A DNA stretch of 64,000 bases. It comes from Serripes groenlandicus. Its lineage: Eukaryota > Mollusca > Bivalvia > Cardiida > Cardiidae. Where the stretch lies: NCBI GenBank assembly GCA_031761405.1, contig JASEVX010000003.1, forward strand, positions 13,416,510 to 13,480,509, in the 5' to 3' direction. The position numbers and the translations under genes are program-made. Positions 12,627 through 21,190 of the stretch are shown one piece after another (the first letter of the stretch is position 1; the number at the start of each line of letters is the position of its first letter). Below the pieces are notes generated by a model that saw only the letters and a list, made by a program, of their open reading frames with translations, had not been told where the DNA came from and did no database searches.

Positions 12627-12986
12627 CTAATCATTTTTCAAATTGTTAATGTAATTAATTCTTGTTTCTAAAGCGTATTTAACATATTTGGCCAAATCAA
12701 ACAAAATTTTAGGACTTTTCCTTTGAAACAGTAAAACCATTTTGTGCATAGATGGACGTATATAGTAAAATTTCCGTAAATATAAATTTCTGATACGGTC
12801 GTATCTGTTGCAGACAAAAAGGAAATGAAACTCATCTTCTATGTCATTTTCATTACAAATTAAACATAGACGTTGGTTTCTGTCGACTCTATTTACACCA
12901 TATCTTCCAGTTTCTATTCGCAATGCGTGAGAGGATAGTCGTATTCTTGAAATGTAAATTCTAAGTTGATTTGGCAAAATATTCAT
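12627..12986 (-). pseudogene. LINE ORF2 C-terminal domain with CCHC-like motif
   Basis: An open frame of 119 codons forms the end of ORF2. Residues ~41-59 contain CLICN, EDEFHFLFVC: two cysteines, then a His and a Cys. This is the cysteine-rich C-terminal motif of many APE-type LINE ORF2 proteins. The LINE at 36-37.4 kb has the cognate motif (CPLC, EDEFHFFYEC). Between this frame and the RT core (12,987-13,531) the ORF2 sequence continues but is broken by stops and shifts. Recognisable pieces there include ANWCSIVKKLLEENGFGYVW. It ends at a TAA near the A-rich tail. Confidence 0.7.
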
Positions 12987-13531
12987 ATAATGTTCGAGTG
13001 AATGTTCATTTTTAATATAAATGTATGTAGATAGAAGGCTAGATTTATGTACATCGTCATACCAATTCTGTTTAAAAATGTCAATTAAACGACTTTTGAA
13101 TGTGAAATGAAAAAGTTTTTAAATTCATCTCATGTTGAGTATTCCATACATAACCAAATCCATTTTCTTCTAACAATTTCTTAACAATACTACACCAATT
13201 TGCATGACCATTTCTACAGTCTTCTAGTAATTTTTGATACAGAGTCTTAATAAGAATATTTTCCGATGCAATTATTTTTAACCAATAATTAATAATGCTT
13301 GAAAATCTGTTTGTGTATAAAGGATAGCGGCCTAATTCACCTTAAATAGCTAGAGTACTAGTTGTAGTTTTAACACCTAAAAGTTTTTTACAAAAAATAA
13401 GATGAACCCTTTCAATTTCTTTAGACTTAGAGTGGCCCCATATCTCTCCCGTATATCCTAATATTCACCCAACGAAGGAATCACCGTAAAGTTAAACTTT
13501 TTCAAATTAGCTAGGAGGACATTTAATGCTT

Positions 13532-14200
13532 TTATGCCTTTTGGTTTAAAGAAAAATTACCAGTGTAATTAAAGACTGTCCCAAGGTAATTAAAATCGTT
13601 TAAAACTTCAACTTCTTTGTTTTTATAAACCCAGTTCTCATTGTATTTAAGCGGTCCCCTTTTTCTAAAAATGACTATTTTGGTTTTACAGTATTCACCT
13701 GTTAAACTGTTCAAACTTTGTTGCAGGTCATGTGGGCTATTACCAAATAAAACCATATCATCTGCAAATAATAAAAGAATAAGAGTCATATCATAAATAG
13801 AGAGACCACATGATGAATTCTTTTGTAAATAGAGTTCAAGATCGTCTATAAATAGTGAAAATAAAATTGGCGAAGTTATTTCCCCTTGCAATAGTCCGAT
13901 CGGGCTTTCAAAAGAATCGGAAAAGTTATTATTATTATATTTAACACTGGACTTAATTTTAGAGTACATATCACGGAAGATGCTCAACATCTTACCCTTA
14001 AATTAAATCGTCCTAATTTAAACCAAAGTCCGTTCCTATCAAATGCCTTTTTCATGTCGATAAAAGCACAATATAAACGTTTGTTTTTATTTAAGAACAA
14101 CTGAATAATTGAATTTAGAATGAAAATCGCATCCGTTGTAGATCTTCCTGATCTAAAACCAAATTGGGCATCAGAAAGAATGTCATTTTGTTCTGAAAAC
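13532..14200 (-). pseudogene. LINE reverse transcriptase core (catalytic part), broken
   Basis: From 14,200 downward the minus strand encodes SEQNDILSDAQFGFRSGRST and then FIDMKKAFDRNG, which are RT motifs with the first catalytic Asp. A frame break near 13,985 follows. The 152-codon frame 13990-13532 then encodes GLLQGEITSPILFSLFIDDL and FADDMVLFG, the YADD-type active site. NYLGT follows. Together these make the palm of a non-LTR RT. The missing residues between this part and 15,263 are displaced by the MITE insertion, and the frameshift makes it a pseudogene. Confidence 0.85.
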
Positions 14201-14202
14201 TA

Positions 14203-15261
14203 CGGTGGCATAGACATGACATTTTTTTTTTTTTTTTTTACCCTTTTATCTTGTGGGAACGAGAAACTATCTTGTGGGAACGAGAAACTTTCTTGTGGGA
14301 ACGAGAAAACTTCTTGTGGGAACGAGAACTTATCTTGTGGGAACGAGAAACTATCTTGTGGGAACGAGAACTTATCTTGTGGGAACGAGAAACTATCTTG
14401 TGGGAACGAGAAACTTTCTTGTGGGAACGAGAAAACTTCTTGTGGGAACGAGAACTTATCTTGTGGGAACGAGAAACTATCTTGTGGGAACGAGAACTTA
14501 TCTTGTGGGAACGAGAAACTATCTTGTGGGAACGAGAACTTATCTTGTGGGAACGAGAAACTATCTTGTGGGAACGAGAAACTCTCTCGTGGGAACGAGA
14601 AACTATCTCGTGGGAACGCGAAATTTTCTCGTGGGAACGAGAAACTATCTCGTGGGAACGAGAAACTATCTCGTGGGAACGAGAAACTATCTCGTGGGAA
14701 CGCGAAACTTTCTCGTGGGAACGAGAAACTATCTTGTGGGAACGAGAAACTATCTTGTGGGAACGAGAAAGATGACCAATCATAATCGTTTATTATTGCC
14801 ACATATATTCGCGACAAGAACGTGACGATGGAAAATCTTATTTCCAATTATTTCTATGACGGGCTCTTATATACGGTGGCATAGACATGACATTAACAAC
14901 AGTCATAGAAATAATTGGAAATTACTTTTTACATCGTCACGTTCTTGTCGCGAATATATGTGGCAATAATAAACGATTATGATTGGTCATCTTTCTCGTT
15001 CCCACAAGATAGTTTCTCGTTCCCACAAGATAGTTTCTCGTTCCCACAAGATAGTTTCTCGTTCCCACAAGATAAGTTCTCGTTCCCACAAGATAGTTTC
15101 TCGTTCCCACAAGATAAGTTCTCGTTCCCACAAGATAGTTTCTCGTTCCCACAAGATAAGTTCTCGTTCCCACAAAAAGTTTTCTCGTTCCCACAAGAAA
15201 GTTTCTCGTTCCCACAAGATAAAAGGGTAAAAAAAAAAAAAAGGTCATGTCTATGCCACCG
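14203..15261. mobile_element. Inverted double MITE with TA ends and 21-bp arrays (mariner-like)
   Basis: Outer ends are CGGTGGCATAGACATGAC at 14203 and its complement ending at 15261. Each is flanked by TA (14201-14202, 15262-15263), as expected for Tc1/mariner-type insertion. The unit consists of two copies head to head. Each copy holds a 21-bp tandem array (AACGAGAAACTATCTTGTGGG), ~25 units on the left (14,240-14,770) and ~11 on the right in reverse. A poly-T or poly-A run lies next to each outer end. The arms share ~110 bp between array and centre (GACCAATCATAATCG region). The left copy lacks its inner terminus. It interrupts the LINE RT between RRLTL and SEQND. Confidence 0.8.
14874..15261. 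mobile_element. Complete right-hand copy of the TA-flanked MITE
   Basis: A full 388-bp copy with both CGGTGGCATAGACATGAC ends, each with TA outside (14872-14873 and 15262-15263). This shows the basic unit of the larger inverted structure. The 126-codon open frame across it reflects the 21-bp periodicity. Confidence 0.75.
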
Positions 15262-15262
15262 T

Positions 15263-15357
15263 ACAGTGTTAATCTACGATTTAAAACACCGGTAAAAATC
15301 TTTGCTAAACAGCTAATAAGGGTTATTCCGCGATAATTATTTACATCGTCGGGACTG
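15263..15357 (-). pseudogene. LINE RT fragment between two insertions
   Basis: The minus strand encodes NSPDDVNNYRGITLISCLAK followed by IFTGVLNRRLTL, the N-terminal RT fingers motif (NYRGITL). It joins PLYKN (at about 16,411) on one side and SEQNDILSDAQ (at 14,190) on the other once the two insertions are removed. This is what proves both are insertions. Confidence 0.85.
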
Positions 15358-16410
15358 TTTTTAGCTCACCTGTGCACGAAGTGCTCAGGGTGAGTTATTG
15401 TGATCGCCCTATGTCCGGCGTCCGTCGTCCGTCTTCCGTCGTCCGTCAACATTTTCTCCTCTGTAACCGGTGGGTCAACTGGGATGAAACTTCACAGAAA
15501 GCATCCTCGCAATATCCTCACCAGAATTCCTTAAAATTTTTGGGATCCATGCTGAATTCTGGTTTCCATGGCAACGAAATGAAAAAAACTTCAAAATTCT
15601 TAAAAATCTTCTCCTCCCAAAGTGTCAGGCCGATTTTCAAATTATTTTGTAGAAATGATCCTTGGGTGACTCTCTATCAGATTCCTCCAAGCCATGTTGA
15701 TTGGGGGGGGGGGGGGGGGGGGGCTTTTTTGCCAATATGGCTATAGTGCAAACTTAAAAATCTTCTCCTCCAAAAGTGTCAGGCCGATTTTCAAATAATT
15801 TTGTAGAAATGTTCCTTGGGTGACCCTCTATCAGATTCCTTCAAGCAATGTTGATTGGTCGAAAAACATGGCCGCCAGGGGGCGGGGCTATTTTGCCTTT
15901 TATGGTTATAGTGAAAACTTAAAAAATCTTCAACATCTTCTCCTCAGTAACCAGTGGGTTAATTGGGATGAAACTTCACAGAAAGCATCCTCTCAATGAC
16001 CTCACCAGAATTCCTTCAAATTATTGGGATCCATGCAGAATTCTGGTTTCCATGGCAACGAAACGAAAAAAACTTCAAAATTCTTCTCCTCCCAAATTGT
16101 TTGGCAGATTTTGAACTTATTTTGTAGAAATGTTCCTTGGGTGACTCTCTATCAGATTCCTTGAAGCCATGTTGATTGGTCGAAAAACATGGCCGCCAGG
16201 GGGGGCGGGGCTTTTTTGCGTTATATGGCTATAGTGAAAACTTAAAAAATCTTCTCCTCCAAAAGTGTCAGGCCGATTTTCAAATAATTTTGTAGAAATG
16301 TTCCTTGGATGACCCTCTATCAGATTCCTTTAAGCCATGTTGATTGGTCGGGGCTTATATAGCTAAAGTGAAAAAAAAAATCAGGTGAGCGATTCCATGG
16401 CCCTCTTGTT
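15358..16410 (+). mobile_element. GCTCACCTG-family element, copy c, inside the LINE RT
   Basis: It begins TTTTTAGCTCACCTGTGCAC and ends CAGGTGAGCGATTCC, CATGGCCCTCTTGTT. It carries ~165-bp cores plus a G homopolymer of ~20 at 15,704. The interrupted RT reads PLYKN before and SPDDVNNYRG after. The empty site is therefore GACTGTTCTTATA and the duplicated part is at most GTT or TGTT. This copy calibrates the family's ends. Confidence 0.85.
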
Positions 16411-17322
16411 CTTATATAGAGGGAATATGATTCCCTTAGCCCACTGTTCTGGGTAATAACCTGAATTAAATATTGCGTTAAAAAGATCAGTCAGGTGCGA
16501 TGAAATAATGTCGTAAGACTCGGTGAAACATTCATTCATCAAACAGTCAAAACCTGTTGCTTTATTTGTATTAAGGTTGCAGATAACATATTCCACCTCC
16601 TGTACTGAAATAGGCCGATCTAATTCCTCAAAATTTGAGATATCATCAAAACTGAAACTGCTGCGAAATTCTTCGGCATTAATATCAGATACCTGCTGAA
16701 TCTCTTGTGATAAATTAGAGAAATAGTTGAAAAAGGAATTAATAGAGATGTTATTACATTGCACATTTTTCTTAGAACGAAATAGATTCCAAAAGTCCCG
16801 AGGTTTTTTATGTTTAAGATTTTCAATTGATTTGTATTTCTGACGGAAATATGATCTTTTCTTTTTCTGAATAAGAGTTTTATACCGCCCTTTACTCTCA
16901 CACATTAAACTTCTGTTTTCGACAGAATTACATATATGAAAGTTATGCAATGCATGTCTATACACCTGTTTTGCTATTTTGCATTCATTATCAAAACATA
17001 CAGCTTTTTTTGTTTGTGTTTCTTTGAAATTACTTGTATTGGAATATCTTATGTTGCGAGAGAATAAAGGGTCAGTAATGCCTCGAAAAGTTTCTACAAA
17101 AGCTTCTAGTGTGGAATTTTAATTATCCTTATTTAACAAATGGGAATTAAGGGTTAACTTGTTAAGTTCTGGTAAGCTTGAAATCAATTTACCCCTGAAT
17201 TCATCCCTCAACTCATCTTTCCATCGAAAGCTTGTATATGTGTCATTTATTTGTTCACTTTTTAATGATGCAGTACATTTACAGTTCAATGCAAAAGACA
17301 AAGGTGCATATGGTCCGACCAC
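16411..17322 (-). pseudogene. LINE ORF2 linker and N-terminal RT region
   Basis: Two frames continue ORF2 after the endonuclease: 17322-17119 and 16965-16411, joined by translatable sequence with a stop at about 17,119. The second includes CNLNTNKATGFDCLMNECF and PEQWAKGIIFPLYKN, the conserved lead-in to non-LTR RTs (KATG.D, P..WK...I.PL.K). A 2-bp insertion at about 17,305 shifts the frame relative to the endonuclease: WSDH should continue into APLSFALN. The frame ends where copy c was inserted. Confidence 0.8.
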
Positions 17323-18119
17323 TCATTAAAATTTTCAACACAAAAATCAAACAATGAAGAAAAATCATTCTCTTTCAAAATTAAATAGTCAATCACGCTT
17401 GACGAGTTACTGCGCACGTAAGTTAAATTACCATTTGTATCACTGCAAAGTCTACCGTTTGCGATTCGCATCGAAGTAGATTTGCAAAGATCCAAAAGTT
17501 TTGATCCGTATGCGTTACAAACAGTTTCAGCAGATCGACGATCAATAGGCTGATCAGGGATGTAGTCGTCATAATCGATCGATCCAATATTCTTGTCATA
17601 CTCAATATAATCAGGGCGAGAACCATTTCCTACACGTAAGTTCATGTCACCAATAACGTATACTTTTCCCATGCTATTATAACAGTTAATGCCGTCTTGT
17701 AATAACTGAAAAAGATCCACGTTATGCACATTGTATGCGGGGGAGTTCTCGCACCATATATAAACTCCTGCTAAATAAACATCGTGGGAAAAACCAAAAA
17801 ATTCTTTATTTAGCTTTAACCATAATATTGTATCGTAGATATTTTTAACTATCTGTACACCACCCTTAATGCTCTGTTTATAGTAAATTGAAACACCGCC
17901 ACTATTTCGACGGGCTTTTTTATTCTGAAATTTTCTGTAGAAATTATGACACACATAACCATTCAAATCAACGATTGATTCTTGATCTAACCATGTTTCA
18001 TACAAAAATATAATGTCATTTGCTACTAGTCTATTTACAAAATCCGTATCCTCCCTTTTACTACTGGTAAGTCCATTCACCTTCCACGAAAGTACCTTTA
18101 AACTTTCCTCAGCGCATCC
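17286..18119 (-). pseudogene. LINE ORF2 APE-type endonuclease domain
   Basis: This is a nearly complete EEP endonuclease of ~275 residues, which nicks target DNA to prime reverse transcription. Visible motifs, counted from the GTG at 18080, are: SWKVNGLT just around the start (the N-terminal WN.NGL motif), YETW at 27-30 (catalytic Glu), VIGDMNLR at 142-149, SSVIDYLIL at 227-235 and WSDH at 254-257. There is no ATG at the start. The frame continues directly from ORF1 through a single TAG at 18120-18122, 13 codons upstream of 18080. A 2-bp insertion after SDH breaks the link to the RT. Confidence 0.85.
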
Positions 18120-19075
18120 CTATGTTGTCTTACTGTGTGCCTTCATTGGACGACCACTGACGTAAAGAGTATCGTAACTGATCAACGCGTTATTTCCTTT
18201 CCAGATCTCTTCCTTCATTATCGGTACTAACTCTTTCCTTTTTTCAGCAATGTCTTTCGGGTATTGCTCATACATAAAGTAATTAGTCTTCTTCAAATTC
18301 TTACTTTGTTTCCTGACCATTTCTCTGTCCTTATACAACGTGAATTTTGCTACAATTAGTCTGTGTTTGCCAGCGACCATTTTCCCCATCCGATGTACAC
18401 GTTCGAATCTTATTTCATCAACCAAACTCTGTGCCACTTTGAGGTTTTCCACAATAAATGAACGCACCTTTATCTCAGTTTCACTATTACTTTCTCCTTC
18501 CTTTTCCTCAATGTTTCCGAAAATGAGATTGTTCCTCATTGACTGGGATTGTACATATAACAGTTCATCACTAATCTTAGCCTTCTCCTTCTCTAGATTG
18601 TCCACTTGATCAGTGAAAACTCTACATTATCTGTTCTATCACTTATCTTATTGATCTTTTCTTCATCTTCCTTCTTAGAATCATGTACGAATTTCCACAA
18701 ATTTTTAAGGTCTTTTTCCACATTGCTAACCGTTGCTTCTAAGGAGTCTAATTTCTTTAATTTGTCTTCAAAGAAGAACTTCTGACTCGCCCTCCTGTGC
18801 TTTTCTATTTTCTTTATCGCACTGTTTCGACTTTTGTCCCTTCTTTTGACGACTCTCCTTTCCAGAGTTATGTCCATTATTTTCAATATGTCCATCACTA
18901 TTTCCACATTTATCGACACTTTCCATTGTTTGTTCGTCTATATCTCCGAATAATACAGCATGTACACGCCTGAGAGTGTCACTTACACTACATTCGTCCT
19001 TTTCCGGTGTACCACCATTTCGTGCACATTTTGAAAAGTGCTCACTATCGTCACTATCTTTCCTTCTAAAGTAAC
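18120..19075 (-). pseudogene. LINE ORF1 protein (coiled coil plus RRM-like), two frameshifts
   Basis: Three overlapping frames make one protein. 19075-18790 is hydrophilic and rich in Lys, Glu and Asn. 18790-18605 is a coiled coil (KLKKLDSLEATVSNVEKDL). 18605-18120 reads SMRNNLIFGNIEE and RFERVHRMGK, typical of L1/CR1-type ORF1 RNA-binding domains (RxNLxxxGxxE, xRxHRxG). The first and last pieces share a frame; the coiled-coil piece is shifted by one and then shifted back, so two compensating indels occurred. ORF1p normally binds and chaperones LINE RNA. The frame stays open upstream through a tRNA-like sequence. The first in-frame ATG is near 18,930. Confidence 0.75.
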
Positions 19076-19095
19076 ATAAGAGGGGAAAAATGTCC

Positions 19096-19168
19096 GCCCG
19101 ATGTGGGGCTCGAACCCACGACCCCCATAACACTAGCTTGGTGCTCTAACCAACTGAGCTAACCGGGC
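19096..19168 (-). tRNA. tRNA-Thr(AGT)-like sequence, copy 1
   Basis: The minus strand folds as a 73-nt cloverleaf. Acceptor GCCCGGT pairs with ATCGGGC, the D stem is GCTC/GAGC, the T stem is GTGGG/CCCAC and the T loop is TTCGAGC. The anticodon loop CTAGTGT gives AGT (Thr). The anticodon stem CCAAG/TATGG has one A-A mismatch. A-box TAGCTCAGTTGG and B-box GGTTCGAGCCC are intact. The position in a tandem unit beside LINE ORF1 suggests a transposon-borne tRNA-derived promoter rather than a working tRNA gene. Confidence 0.6.
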
Positions 19169-19321
19169 AATCATGTCTTGCCACCACATCCAGACACTAC
19201 ACTCCTCCCCCTCTTAACCTTTGGGAGCCAGGCATTAACCTCAGGACTCCCACAACACCTCCAGGCGCATTCCAGTTTACTTCTGACACCATTAAAGTAA
19301 CATAAGAGGGGAAAAATGTCC

Positions 19322-19394
19322 GCCCGATGTGGGGCTCGAACCCACGACCCCCATAACACTAGCTTGGTGCTCTAACCAACAGAGCTAACCGGGC
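19322..19394 (-). tRNA. tRNA-Thr(AGT)-like sequence, copy 2
   Basis: Same as copy 1 except for one substitution in the D arm (AGCTCTGTTGG instead of AGCTCAGTTGG), which changes a conserved A-box position. Same anticodon loop and T arm. Probably a derived repeat copy. Confidence 0.55.
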
Positions 19395-19589
19395 AATCAT
19401 GTCTTGCCACCACATCCAGACACTACACTTCTTTTTCTTTTATCCCTCTTTTTCTGACCCATTTATACGCTCAAAAGCACAGTTCAACACCCATATAACG
19501 TTTATTTCAATATGTATTCTTAAAAATCTACTTATTATCCAAAAATAAACGTAATTTTTAATTTTTTCTAAGAGCAATAAATTTGTGTG

Positions 19590-19849
19590 ACCGGTGACAA
19601 GTCACGTGATATATCATGATATGGTACATGAGCCTCGTGGGATGACGCTCATGGGATGTGAGTTTTAAACTGATGTTGCAGTACATGACCACCAGGCTAT
19701 GACAGTTTAACTTGATAATCAACAAGACCACCAGGAATAAGATTTCAAGATATGGTACATGAGCGTCATGTGATGTCAGAGTTTAACTCACGTTAAAGTA
19801 CATGACTACTATGGGCTGTGTCAATTTAACTACGTTGCATGTCAATAAA
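19590..19849. repeat. Decayed 43-bp satellite relic
   Basis: Spaced echoes of the satellite remain (GTACATGACCACCAGG, TGACAGTTTAACTTG, GTCAGAGTTTAACTCACG, GTACATGACTACTATGG), at roughly 43-bp steps but heavily diverged. They mark the continuation of the 6.3-12.4 kb array on the far side of the LINE. Confidence 0.7.
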
Positions 19850-19855
19850 GGAATG

Positions 19856-20080
19856 TATGGTGGCATTTTACTGCCGTAAGATAACCAGTTAACGTTTTGT
19901 ACATTATTAACTGGTTATCTAGTTAGGGTTTGCGAATTGCACTTAATACGTATCATAATAACTGGTTAACTAGATAAGATTCGTGTTACCACTTATTTAA
20001 TATTCTCGAAACGTAAGACTAAAAGCAGGCATGAAAGTGCCCAGAACTGCCACCCGTTACATGTTTATTCTGGACTGTGC
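19856..20080 (+). repeat. Left terminal inverted repeat of the 14.2-kb unit
   Basis: ~225 bp. It contains a perfect 13-bp inner palindrome (GATAACCAGTTAA and TTAACTGGTTATC), then GGGTTTGCGAATT, then AACTGGTTAACTAGATAAG, then GCAGGCATGAAAGTGCC and AACTGCCACCCGTTAC. All these blocks occur in inverted order near 34.1-34.0 and 31.02-30.89 kb. Confidence 0.75.
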
Positions 20081-20092
20081 AACATTAACAGG

Positions 20093-20470
20093 TTTTTATA
20101 CGCCCGTTTTGAAAAAACGGATCGTATTATAGTTTTACCTGCGGCGGGCGGGCGGGCGGCGTCCAGTATGTTGTCAGCTCAATAACTTGATAAGCCTTTG
20201 TCCAATCATCATCGATAACTAGCAATATTGATTTAGTCAATTAAGAGTTATCGCCCTTTAATTATAGAAATTACCCAAAATTGGTCTTGTCAGCTCAATA
20301 ACTTTAGAACCCTTTGTCCAATCATCACCAAATTTAGTCAGAATTGGTATAATATCTCGGACAAGTTCGATAACTAGCCATATCTCTTTAGTCAATCATG
20401 AGTTATCGCTCTTTAACTATAGAAATTACCTAAAATACGATTGAAATAAACTTATTTAATATTTTATCAC
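20093..20470 (+). mobile_element. Hairpin-ended element fragment (TATACGCCCG family)
   Basis: It starts TTTTTATACGCCCGTTTTG, folding with AAAACGGATCGTAT into a stem. A GGCGGGCGGGCGG tract and two ~160-bp cores (GTCAGCTCAATAACTT at 20,174 and 20,289) follow. The 5' end has the same T-run plus hairpin design as the other families. I could not find its 3' end. Confidence 0.55.
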
Positions 20471-21007
20471 GTGGGAACTTGGCGGAAGTGAGAAAATGTG
20501 TTCAAACAACTTTTGAATGATTGAGGTTTTTCGGCATTGAATCGTTTAAAGAGGCAAAATCATTATAAGTAAGCCACGTCACATAAGTTAATGTTTTTCT
20601 TTTTCTTTTTAAAAAGTGTTCCAGGGCATGATCAGTTTTCATTGCAAATGAAATATAATTGACATCAGATTTCGCGACATGACTTTGCGGTTTATCGTCC
20701 CCTATAGAACACATTCTATGAAGTGTTAAACATGATTGCACCATCAAATCATCGCATCCTTTCTAAGATTAAGTACTTTTGCTAGAATAGGTTTAATTCC
20801 TGGTGCATGTGTATTTTTTCTCACTAAAGATAACAGCTCACCAGAATTGTGTCTAGATGACATAAATTGTCATTTTTTTCTGAATAATTTAGTAGGGTTT
20901 TACTTACATCTTTCATTCATTTAAAGAGCCATTGAAATGGCAAATAAAGCAGTGCCTAAATGGAAGAGGTACAGAGAAATAAAGAAAAGAGTCAATGCAC
21001 ATGTATC
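20471..21007. other. Unassigned sequence upstream of the transposase
   Basis: Short frames on either strand (20502-20924) show no domain. If the Harbinger element's left end or N-terminal exon once lay here, it is not recognisable. Confidence 0.4.
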
Positions 21008-21190
21008 CTCCAGGGGCCCGCTGTCAAATGCCCATAGCGGGCCTCTGTATTATATATAGTGGACCGACAACGGCCCGACCACGGCCCGATATGTTCTGTC
21101 GGTTGTCGGCCCCATCGGTTGCCGAGTTGCATATCCGTCAGGGGCCCGCTGTCAAATGCCCATAGCGGGCCGCTGTTTAAAAGATAGCGG
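21008..21190. repeat. GC-rich direct and inverted repeats
   Basis: CAGGGGCCCGCTGTCAAATG, continuing CCCATAGCGGGCC, appears at 21,010 and again at 21,139. Each copy is self-complementary (GGCCCGCT against AGCGGGCC). GTGGACCGACAACGG and GCGGGCCGACAGCGG are related sub-repeats between and after. It abuts the transposase frame, and base composition is far above its surroundings. It could be transposon promoter/subterminal sequence or an insertion that removed the transposase N-terminus. Confidence 0.6.

Larger units (their letters stand above)
19069..19428 (-). repeat. 226-bp tandem unit containing a tRNA-like sequence
   Basis: The block AAAGTAACATAAGAGGGG, tRNA-like, AATCATGTCTTGCCACCACA, CATCCAGACACTACACT occurs at 19069-19202 and again at 19295-19428, exactly 226 bp apart, with a 92-bp spacer. 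It lies just upstream of LINE ORF1 in the same transcriptional sense. The layout resembles tandem 5'-UTR monomers. Confidence 0.8.
12450..19570 (-). mobile_element. Degenerate non-LTR retrotransposon (LINE), minus strand
   Basis: Read on the minus strand, the order is: tRNA-like repeats, ORF1 (coiled coil plus RRM-like region), APE-type endonuclease, linker, reverse transcriptase, CCHC-like C-terminus, and an A-rich 3' tail ending at about 12,450 (AATAATAAAATATT). About 2.1 kb of younger insertions interrupt the RT (14,203-15,261 and 15,358-16,410), so the LINE itself is about 5 kb. It carries frameshifts and stop codons and is inactive. Both flanks are decayed 43-bp satellite, so it landed inside that array. 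The clade is CR1/jockey-like by domain order; a tree would be needed to name it. Confidence 0.85.

Noticed and set aside
14120..14847. Long overlapping reading frames (174-221 codons) on both strands, e.g. a repeating SCGNEKL or WERETIL peptide
   Set aside because: They are a by-product of a stop-free 21-bp tandem repeat within a MITE; every frame repeats the same seven residues.
14915..15295. Frames encoding FSFPQDS-type heptads
   Set aside because: Same 21-bp array in the inverted arm.
19096..19394. Two functional tRNA-Thr genes
   Set aside because: A mismatched anticodon stem, an A-box change in one copy, and placement in a 226-bp tandem unit attached to a LINE argue for transposon-borne sequence. 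Kept as tRNA-like features only.
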